This document shows, in pieces, positions 57,381 through 64,000 of a DNA stretch of 64,000 nucleotides (its first letter is position 1; the number at the start of each line of letters is the position of its first letter). The DNA is from CBDBJR01 sp965206445 (GTDB lineage Bacteria; Pseudomonadota; Gammaproteobacteria; Arenicellales; Poriferihabitantaceae). The DNA lies in the NCBI GenBank assembly GCA_965206445.1, contig CBDBJR010000002.1, forward strand, positions 1,984,001 to 2,048,000. The letters are read 5' to 3'. The notes under the pieces were generated by a model. The model made no database searches and was not told where the DNA came from. It saw only the letters and a list, made by a program, of their open reading frames with translations. The position numbers were made by a program, and so were the translations under genes.

Positions 57381-59330
57381 TCAAGGTTTAAACCGGGTCG
57401 GGCTATAGCCGAAATCCCGCTTCGCCGGGCGGTTGCTATATATGAGATTTTTGCGCATCCGGCGCCCCATGCCGGGCGGCAGCAGTGCCATAGCGGGGAA
57501 AGGCAGCTTACGCATGAGCTTGACGACCAGCCCGAGCAAGGCCACCGGCAGCGGAATCAGGATACACCTCTGGTGGCGTTTTCTGAACACCCGCCGGAGC
57601 ATCCGCCGATAGCTGACCTGCTCTCCCCCGGCGATGGTATAGGCTTTGGTTGACAGTGGCCGCCACAGGCGATGCCGCTGCAATATCTGGATGCAGGCAA
57701 AGGCGACATCCTGCGCGTGCACCGGCTGGCGCAGTGCCCGACCGTTACCCGGCAGCGGCAAAAAACCCAGATATTTGATCAGCGTTTCAATCAGTTTGAT
57801 ATGGCGATCGTCACTGCCGCCATAGATCATGCTGGAGCGCAGAATCATGCCGCTGGAGGGCATCTTTTTAACCAGCCGGTTCAGATGGTTTTCACCATGC
57901 AGGAATTGAAAGGCCCGTTCTGTTTCACCCCGGCTGGATATGCCAGTTGTGATCAAGGTGTCGACCGAGCTGAGCGCCAGGATGCGCTCCGGTTGGAGCC
58001 GCCGGATCAATTCGGTCAACTCTTTTAACGCCCATATTGGCTCCAGATTGATCCAGTAATCTATTGTCATCAGGTCGGCAGCGGGCACCTTGGAGAAGTA
58101 TTCCGGCCGGAACCATCTGACCCGACTGTTGCCAATCGGCACCGCTGTCGTACCGTCTTTGCGGTCGGGGATGATGGCGATCACGCGATAGCCTAAACGC
58201 GGCAATACATGCAGCAGAAAATCGCCCACGTCCGACTGGGCGCCATTGACCAGCACCGTTTTATTCCGCACCCGCGCGCCTGCTTCAATCAAATCCTTCT
58301 GTCGTTGACGGAAGCGCGGCTGCTGCGGCCAGGCGGTCGCATTCAACCGCTGCCGGACCCGCCGGGCCCTGGCCCGCAACCGGGCGCCGGCCAGGAATAA
58401 ACCCAGCCCGAGCAGGCCGCGATGCAGCAGCCGAGCGGACAAGCGCGTGAAAAAACGGTCATCGGACGTGGGGCCATGCTTTTTATAGTACGTCAGCATG
58501 CCGGCGTGCCGACCCTTTTGTGCCGCCAGCGTACCGGCCATCGGTGCCCCCGGCTGCTGGAGTACCGAAACGCCGCTGCTGAACAGCACCTTGTAGCCCC
58601 GTTCATGCGCCCTGCGGCACAAGTCGACGACGGCGCCGTCAAACAGGTAGTCTTCGTCCAGCCTGCCGATGCGGCCGAGTTTGTGCATATCGAGCATTAC
58701 CGCGGCACTCGAAACCGCGCCCACTTCAACCAGGCCGACCGGCAAATCGTCGGTGGTCAGACTGAGCCCCTCGAAGCGATCGTCCAGCCCCAACGCGCTC
58801 ACCAGGTCGCGCCGCCAGGTCGGTTGATTGGCCCGACAAGCCCGATTTTCGACGCCGTTGGGGTCGAACAGCAGCGGCCCAATCAGCGCGGCGTCCCGCT
58901 GCTTCAGCAACTGCGCCCGCAGCATCGGCAGGGTGTGCGGCCGGACAACACTATACGGGCTAAGCAGCATCACGCTGCCGCACTTGAGCGCGCGCAGGCC
59001 GATATTGACGGCGGCGGCAAACCCGATCGCCGATTTCTGTTTATGGAGTTCGAAATGGCACTGGCCAAAATAGCCGGTTTCGATGCCATCGAGGCTGTCG
59101 TCAGCCGAGCCCGTATCGACAATCACAATATGCAGCGGCAGCTTTGATTTCAACAGCGAATTCAAACAGCGTTTGAGGCAGTTTCCGGTGTTCAAATTGA
59201 CGATCACGACACCGATATCGCGCTTGACCTCGCGCCGACGTTTGGAGCGGGCCGGCGGCACTATATACGTGCTCACCGCCTGGCTCATTTCATCCAGAAT
59301 CCTGCTGTATCTTGAAATCCGATCGACCAT
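57381..59330 (-). CDS. Fusion: GT2-like glycosyltransferase plus extended SDR (epimerase-like) domain
   Basis: 649 aa. Residues about 38-290 form a GT2 fold (VVIVNLNTGNCLKRCLNSLL, IVIVDTGSADDS, IGFAAAVNIGLRAL). The usual NPD/DxD strand is LLSPYSVVRPH and the usual ED motif reads LFDGAVVDLCRRA, so the metal and catalytic acids appear lost. Residues about 355-649 form an NAD-dependent epimerase-like domain. Its Rossmann loop is altered (NGAQSDVGDFLL) and the YxxxK motif appears missing (ISSRGETERAFQFL). RSSMIYGGSDDRHIKLIETL and LRQPVHAQDVA are kept. It lies downstream of rmlA, hence probably in surface polysaccharide assembly. Both halves may be non-catalytic. Confidence 0.82.
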   Translation of the reverse strand: MVDRISRYSRILDEMSQAVSTYIVPPARSKRRREVKRDIGVVIVNLNTGNCLKRCLNSLLKSKLPLHIVIVDTGSADDSLDGIETGYFGQCHFELHKQKSAIGFAAAVNIGLRALKCGSVMLLSPYSVVRPHTLPMLRAQLLKQRDAALIGPLLFDPNGVENRACRANQPTWRRDLVSALGLDDRFEGLSLTTDDLPVGLVEVGAVSSAAVMLDMHKLGRIGRLDEDYLFDGAVVDLCRRAHERGYKVLFSSGVSVLQQPGAPMAGTLAAQKGRHAGMLTYYKKHGPTSDDRFFTRLSARLLHRGLLGLGLFLAGARLRARARRVRQRLNATAWPQQPRFRQRQKDLIEAGARVRNKTVLVNGAQSDVGDFLLHVLPRLGYRVIAIIPDRKDGTTAVPIGNSRVRWFRPEYFSKVPAADLMTIDYWINLEPIWALKELTELIRRLQPERILALSSVDTLITTGISSRGETERAFQFLHGENHLNRLVKKMPSSGMILRSSMIYGGSDDRHIKLIETLIKYLGFLPLPGNGRALRQPVHAQDVAFACIQILQRHRLWRPLSTKAYTIAGGEQVSYRRMLRRVFRKRHQRCILIPLPVALLGLVVKLMRKLPFPAMALLPPGMGRRMRKNLIYSNRPAKRDFGYSPTRFKP

Positions 59331-59472
59331 CTGTCACACGCCCGACCGGCCTGTGTGCCGGGTATGTGCCCGGACAGGTAGTGGCATAGGCAATTCACGG
59401 CGGCTCAGCCGGTATGCGCCCCGGTCAGCGAAGCGCGATGAGCGGGCGGATAGTTCCACCACCCCCCCGCGG

Positions 59473-60348
59473 TCACGCAACCAGCAGGCTGGCAAGATAA
59501 TCGGCATAGTCATTTTTCCCCGCTGCTGTTGCCGCCAGCCGGCTTAGCTGTTGATCATCGATATAGCCCAATCGCCAGCATATTTCTTCGGGACAGCATA
59601 TTTTTACCCCCTGCCGCTGTTCGATGGTTTGAATAAACCGGGCTGCATCCAGCAGGGAGGTATGCGTGCCCGCATCCAGCCAGGCCATACCGCGGCCAAG
59701 CACGTCGACCGTCAACTTCCCTTCCGCCAGATACGAGCGATTCAAATCGGTAATCTCGAGCTCGCCGCGCGCTGACGGTTGCAACTCGCGCACCCGCTGA
59801 CACACGCTGTTATCATAAAAATACAGCCCGGTGATGGCATAGTGTGATTTCGGCTGCGCCGGCTTTTCCTCCAGCGCGATAGCCCGCCCCTGTTGATCAA
59901 AGCACACCACGCCGTAGCACTGCGGTTGATCGACCCGGTAGGCAAACACCTGTGCGCCTTTTTTCAGCGCGGTTGCGCGCTGGAGGCTGGCAACCAGATC
60001 ATGGCCATAAAACACATTGTCACCCAGCACCAGTGCGCAGGGGTGGTTGCCGATAAATTCACTGCCAATGATGAATGCCTGTGCCAGGCCGCCCGGCTCA
60101 GGCTGCACTGCATAGGAAAAATTCACCCCCCACTGCCCGCCATCGGCCAGCAACTGCTGAAAACTGGGGGTATCGCGCGGTGAGGAAATCACCAGAATGT
60201 CCCGGATTCCGGCCAGCAGCAGCACCGAAAGCGGGTAATAGATCATCGGTTTGTCATAGATCGGCAACAACTGCTTGGACACCGCCGTCGTCACCGGCCA
60301 TAGCCTGGTGCCCGCACCGCCGGCGAGAATCATACCGCGCATGGTCAT
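59473..60348 (-). CDS. rmlA: RmlA, glucose-1-phosphate thymidylyltransferase
   Basis: Makes dTDP-glucose from glucose-1-phosphate and dTTP, the first step to dTDP-rhamnose and related sugars. 291 aa with the nucleotidyltransferase signature GMILAGGAGTRLWPVTTAVSK, LVLGDNVFYGHDL, GVVCFDQQGRAIALEEKP and GRGMAWLDAGTHTSLLDAA. ATG 60348 overlaps the rmlB stop by ATGA, showing coupled translation. ATG 60342 is an alternative. RmlC and RmlD are not visible downstream. Confidence 0.96.
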   Translation of the reverse strand: MTMRGMILAGGAGTRLWPVTTAVSKQLLPIYDKPMIYYPLSVLLLAGIRDILVISSPRDTPSFQQLLADGGQWGVNFSYAVQPEPGGLAQAFIIGSEFIGNHPCALVLGDNVFYGHDLVASLQRATALKKGAQVFAYRVDQPQCYGVVCFDQQGRAIALEEKPAQPKSHYAITGLYFYDNSVCQRVRELQPSARGELEITDLNRSYLAEGKLTVDVLGRGMAWLDAGTHTSLLDAARFIQTIEQRQGVKICCPEEICWRLGYIDDQQLSRLAATAAGKNDYADYLASLLVA

Positions 60349-61460
60349 CTGCCGGCCTGTCCCACGCGCTCTGTTCGGCCGTCCACCGGCGCCTCGGGAA
60401 GCCCGAGACGGCGGCCGTTGGCGCGGTCTTTAGCACCAATCGCCCGCAGCCAGTCGGGCTGCGCCAGATACCATTCGACCGTCTTGCGGATACCGCTATC
60501 GAAGCTGTCGACCGGCGCCCAGCCGAGCTCATCACGGATGCGACCGGCGTCGAGCGCGTACCGATAGTCATGCCCCGGGCGGTCGGCGACAAATTCGATC
60601 CGGTTGGCATACGTAGCGCCATCGGCCGCCGGTCGCCGCTGATCCAGTATCCGGCAAACGGTTTCAGCCACCTGCAAGTTGGTGTATTCCTGATTAGCAC
60701 CGATATTGTAGCTGCACCCGACCCGGCCCTGCTCCAGTACGGCAACCAGCGCATTGGCGTGGTCCGCCACATACAGCCAATCGCGCACATGGCGGCCATC
60801 GCCGTAGAGCGGAATCGGCTGGCCGGCAAGCGCTTTGGAGATAATCGTCGGCACCAGTTTTTCCGGGTGTTGATACGGCCCGTAGTTGTTAGAGCAATGC
60901 GATAACACCACCGGCAGGCCAAACGTCGCGTGCCAGGCGCGCACCAGATGATCGGAGGCCGCTTTGCTGGCGGCATACGGCGAATTCGGCCGGCAGGGCG
61001 CGTCCTCGGTGACGCGGCCGTGCGCGCCGAGGCTGCCGAATACTTCGTCAGTGGAAACCTGGTGAAAGCGAAACCCGACCGCCTCCGAGCGGCTGAAAGC
61101 GGCGAGATACTCGCGCGCCGCGTGCAGCAGCGTATGCGTGCCGACCACGTTGGTTTGAATAAACCGGTCGGCGGAATCGATCGACCGATCGACGTGGGTT
61201 TCGGCGGCCAGATGCAGGATCGCCCGCGGTCGATACTGCCGCAGCAGACGCCGCACCGCATCGGCATTGCAAATATCGACCTGCTCGAAATGGTAGCGCG
61301 GATGCGCCGCCTGCGCCGCCAGCGTTTCCAGGTTGCCGGCGTAGGTCAGACAATCGATATTCACCACCTCGGCGGTTGACTGGTCAAGCAGCAGACGGAT
61401 CACTGCCGAACCGATAAAGCCGGCCCCTCCGGTAACAAAAATAACGTTTTGTAACGGCAC
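60345..61460 (-). CDS. rmlB: RmlB, dTDP-glucose 4,6-dehydratase
   Basis: 371 aa from GTG 61460. It has the NAD-binding FVTGGAGFIGSAVIRLLL, HLAAETHVDRSIDSADRFIQ, RFHQVSTDEVFGSLG with the conserved Thr-Asp-Glu, the catalytic YAASKAASDHLVRAW, and PYQHPEKLVPTIISKAL. It converts dTDP-glucose to the 4-keto-6-deoxy sugar. It lies between ugd (159 bp upstream) and rmlA (ATGA overlap). Confidence 0.96.
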   Translation of the reverse strand: MPLQNVIFVTGGAGFIGSAVIRLLLDQSTAEVVNIDCLTYAGNLETLAAQAAHPRYHFEQVDICNADAVRRLLRQYRPRAILHLAAETHVDRSIDSADRFIQTNVVGTHTLLHAAREYLAAFSRSEAVGFRFHQVSTDEVFGSLGAHGRVTEDAPCRPNSPYAASKAASDHLVRAWHATFGLPVVLSHCSNNYGPYQHPEKLVPTIISKALAGQPIPLYGDGRHVRDWLYVADHANALVAVLEQGRVGCSYNIGANQEYTNLQVAETVCRILDQRRPAADGATYANRIEFVADRPGHDYRYALDAGRIRDELGWAPVDSFDSGIRKTVEWYLAQPDWLRAIGAKDRANGRRLGLPEAPVDGRTERVGQAGR

Positions 61461-61620
61461 TGTTTGCAGTCGGTCAATCTGTCAAATCAGCCCGATAGAC
61501 CGATCATAAAAAGCACGTTGGCCGCAGCAGGAACAGGCGTTCATCGGCAATGCTCACCGCGGCAATGCGGCTGCCATACGGCCGGAGATGACCATGCACT
61601 CTGCCGGGCGGCCCCGGGCA

Positions 61621-62949
61621 TCAAGGGCGTCCGATGCCATAGTATACCAAACCCGCATCGCGCATCTGCTGCGGGGAAAAAATATTCCGCCCGTCAACCA
61701 CCACGTTACCGCGCATCGCCGCCTTGATACGCTGTGCCGAAGCGGCCCGAAACAGGCGCCATTCGGTCACCACAATCAGCCCGTCGGCGCCCTGCAGCGC
61801 CGCGTAAGGGTCGTCGTGATACAGCCGCAGATCGTCGTTTCTGTCGGCATAAATCCGCCGTGCCTGCGGCGTCGCCACCGGGTCGAAGGCCTGCACCACT
61901 GCGCCCATCTGCCACAGCGATTGCATGATCACCCGGCTCGGCGCAGCGCGCATATCATCCGTATCCGGCTTGAATGACAGCCCCCACAGCGCAAACGTTC
62001 TGCCGCTTAAGTCGTCGCCAAAATGGGCGGCAATTTTTTCCACCGGCCGATTTTGCTGCCGCTGATTGACCGTCTCGACCGCCTGCAAAATCCGGGCGCT
62101 ACAGCCTTCGGTTGCCGCCATGTGCTGTAGCGCCTGCACATCCTTGGGGAAGCACGAACCGCCATAGCCGCAGCCGGGATAAATAAAATCATAGCCGATA
62201 CGCGGGTCGGCCCCGATACCGATCCGGACCGATTCGATGTCGGCACCCAGGCATTCGGCCAGCCCGGCCATTTCATTGATGAATGAAATTTTCGTCGCCA
62301 GCATCGCGTTGGCGGCGTATTTGGTCAGCTCGGCCGAGGCGATATCCATGACAATGACCCGCTTGCTATTCCGGTTAAACGGCGCGTACAGCTGTTGCAT
62401 AAGCGCCAGCGAGCGCGCGCCGTCGCTGCCAATGATGATGCGGTCGGGGCGCATAAAATCGTCCACCGCGGTGCCTTCCTTGAGGAATTCCGGGTTGGAA
62501 ACCACGCTGAACGGCAGCGCGCACCCCCGCTGCTGCAGCGCCGTCTGAATGCATTGCCGCACTTTCTGTGCGCTGCCCACCGGCACGGTTGACTTGATTG
62601 CCACGACCCGGTAGTCCTCGAGGCAGTCGCCGACCGAGCGCGCGATTTGCAGCACATACTGCAAGTCTGCCGACCCGTCTTCATCCGGCGGGGTGCCGAC
62701 AGCGATAAATATAACCCTGCCATGCGCGACACCAACGGCAATATCGGTGGTAAATTCAAGCCGTTGAGCGGCCACGTTTTGCTCCACCAGCAGGCTCAAT
62801 CCGGGCTCAATTATCGGTATAACGCCGCGCTTCAAATTGTCAATCTTGCCCTGATTGGTATCGACGCACACCACTTGATTGCCCATTTCCGCCAGACAGG
62901 CAGCGGTCACCAGGCCAACATATCCGGCGCCTGCGACGGTAACATTCAT
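61621..62949 (-). CDS. ugd: Ugd, UDP-glucose 6-dehydrogenase
   Basis: 442 aa. It oxidises UDP-glucose to UDP-glucuronate for exopolysaccharide or LPS. The N-terminal Rossmann motif is VAGAGYVGLVTAACLAEMGN. Others are STVPVGSAQKVRQCIQ, the substrate segment SNPEFLKEGTAVDDFMRPDR, the catalytic Cys in YPGCGYGGSCFPKDVQAL, and the C-terminal FALWGLSFKPDTDDMRAAPS. The start is ATG 62949. It is the first of the sugar-nucleotide genes after lapB on the minus strand. Confidence 0.97.
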   Translation of the reverse strand: MNVTVAGAGYVGLVTAACLAEMGNQVVCVDTNQGKIDNLKRGVIPIIEPGLSLLVEQNVAAQRLEFTTDIAVGVAHGRVIFIAVGTPPDEDGSADLQYVLQIARSVGDCLEDYRVVAIKSTVPVGSAQKVRQCIQTALQQRGCALPFSVVSNPEFLKEGTAVDDFMRPDRIIIGSDGARSLALMQQLYAPFNRNSKRVIVMDIASAELTKYAANAMLATKISFINEMAGLAECLGADIESVRIGIGADPRIGYDFIYPGCGYGGSCFPKDVQALQHMAATEGCSARILQAVETVNQRQQNRPVEKIAAHFGDDLSGRTFALWGLSFKPDTDDMRAAPSRVIMQSLWQMGAVVQAFDPVATPQARRIYADRNDDLRLYHDDPYAALQGADGLIVVTEWRLFRAASAQRIKAAMRGNVVVDGRNIFSPQQMRDAGLVYYGIGRP

Positions 62950-62999
62950 GCCGGCAGCCCGGCCTCAGCGAGCGGCGGGGCGGCGGTAGAACAGCGCAT

Positions 63000-64000
63000 T
63001 CAGGCTGGCGCAGCCAGCGCGGCACTGGCCGGCGGCGCTGCTGCGGGCGCGGACGGCAGCGCTTTTTGCACTTCGCCCCAGCCTTTGCAGCTGGGGCATT
63101 GCCAGTGTCGTGTATTGCTGTTAAAGCCGCATTTTCGGCAGCGGTACTCACGCTCCATCCCCACCGCCGACAACACATCGGCCAGCAGCCGGAAATCGAT
63201 CGGCTGCGGGTCGGAGGACGGCAACCGGCTCTGGTGCTGCAGCAGTTGATGCAGCCCTTCCAGGCTCGGATAGCGCTGCACCTGCTCCAGCAGCAGCGCC
63301 TGCGCCGCGGCGGCGCCCTGTTCCCGGGTGGTCAACTCGACCAGTGCGGTCAGGATGCGCGGGTCGGCGTTGTGTTGAATCGCGGCGCGCAGAAACCGCT
63401 GGAAGGCCGTTTTATCCGCCGTTATGCGGTAGCTGTTGGCGAGATGATCGACCACCTCGCCCAGCGCCTCGGGCGCCCAATGCTCCAGACCGCGCCAGAT
63501 CGCAATCGCGCCGGCATGGTTGCCCTGCAACGATTCAATCAGCCCGGATTGAATCACCGCCCTGACACAATGAGGATCATGGCGAAAAGCGGCCTTGAGA
63601 TGTTTTTCAGCCTGTTGGTTTTGACCGTTTAGCATGGCTTTTTCAGCCAGTTCACAGCAGTAATGCGCCAGCTGTACCGACAAATCCTGGCCGGGTATCT
63701 GCTTGAGCGATTCGGCAACCGCGATCGCGCTGCTCCATTCCTTTTCCTGATCATAAATCTGCAACAAAAACCGGCCGGCCTGCTCGGCATAATCCGGAGC
63801 CTGACGCAGCTCTTGAAACAGGCTTTCCGCCCGGTCGAACAGCCCGGCTTTGAAATAATCCTGCGCCAATTCGAATAAGGCCAGCAGGCGCAGATTTTTA
63901 TCCAGCCCGGAGTGCGCCGCCAGGCTGTGATGAATCTGGGTGGCGCGCTGGACTTCACCGCGGTGGCGAAACAGATTGCCCAAAGAGATGTGTATTTCGA
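63000..64000 (-). CDS. lapB: LapB (YciM), LPS assembly regulator, N-terminus off the window
   Basis: The frame is open at the right edge. By comparison with E. coli LapB about 75 N-terminal residues, including the membrane anchor, are missing. Visible are TPR helices (SLGNLFRHRGEVQRATQIHH and following) and the C-terminal rubredoxin-type metal site CRKCGFNSNTRHWQCPSCKG. The family adapts LpxC to FtsH proteolysis and so balances LPS synthesis. An Ala/Pro-rich tail follows the metal site. It lies 50 bp upstream of ugd. Confidence 0.94.
   Translation of the reverse strand, partial: EIHISLGNLFRHRGEVQRATQIHHSLAAHSGLDKNLRLLALFELAQDYFKAGLFDRAESLFQELRQAPDYAEQAGRFLLQIYDQEKEWSSAIAVAESLKQIPGQDLSVQLAHYCCELAEKAMLNGQNQQAEKHLKAAFRHDPHCVRAVIQSGLIESLQGNHAGAIAIWRGLEHWAPEALGEVVDHLANSYRITADKTAFQRFLRAAIQHNADPRILTALVELTTREQGAAAAQALLLEQVQRYPSLEGLHQLLQHQSRLPSSDPQPIDFRLLADVLSAVGMEREYRCRKCGFNSNTRHWQCPSCKGWGEVQKALPSAPAAAPPASAALAAPA

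Overview
The window looks like a chromosomal segment of a sulfur-oxidising gammaproteobacterium, probably one living with a eukaryotic host. The gammaproteobacterial signs are the smc-zipA-ligA cluster, lapB, csiV beside mfd, and the yfcG and yajR type genes. The sulfur sign is a complete aprB-aprA pair (dissimilatory APS reductase). The symbiont-like sign is a load of eukaryote-like surface or secreted proteins: a giant exported LRR/cadherin-like protein, seven exported ankyrin-repeat paralogues and a pentapeptide-repeat membrane protein. Host association is inference; no host-interaction gene of proven function is visible.

Layout. 1-6881 (minus): the N-terminal 2293 codons of a giant LRR/cadherin-like surface protein, running off the left edge. 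7200-7700: dispersed GAATTAG/CCGCCTACGGCGG repeats, which also encode the C-terminus of a YajR-like MFS transporter. 9035-10059: first copy of an IS481-like element, inserted in the loop of a REP-like palindrome. 10391-19445: repair and division housekeeping (uvrA, an AlkB-type oxygenase, an FAD-linked D-lactate/glycolate-type dehydrogenase, ligA, zipA), followed by smc to 23086. 23437-25994: aprA and aprB behind a recognisable sigma70-type promoter. 26164-30479: a DUF4124 protein, lgt, a YyaL-type thioredoxin-domain protein and a YfcG-type GST.

30500-44700 is the accessory core. It holds six ankyrin-repeat genes sharing one signal peptide, one leader module and one 3' element, with B-C-D-E forming a head-to-tail tandem array. 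Also here are a kinase/IS30 pseudogene, an AT-rich pentapeptide-repeat gene, the second IS481-like copy and a truncated IS3 element. 44778-50738 returns to housekeeping (chaC-like, hinT-like, ispF, ispD, mfd). 50803-54900 is a second accessory island (a seventh ankyrin gene, a decayed gene, a coiled-coil membrane protein, a DDE transposase) wedged between mfd and csiV. 54919-64000 carries csiV, a dienelactone-hydrolase-like enzyme, a methylthioinosine phosphorylase, then surface-polysaccharide genes (a GT2/SDR fusion, rmlA, rmlB, ugd) and lapB, which is cut by the right edge.

The most unusual system is the exported ankyrin family. It has a constant signal peptide and N-terminal cap, a constant C-terminal cap, and a central ankyrin block that varies from 1 to 7 repeats among the six single-unit members. 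One further member is an in-frame fusion of two units. Near-identical intergenic units and mobile elements surround the genes. This looks like a locus that generates length and sequence variants by homologous recombination. No tRNA, rRNA or CRISPR array was seen.
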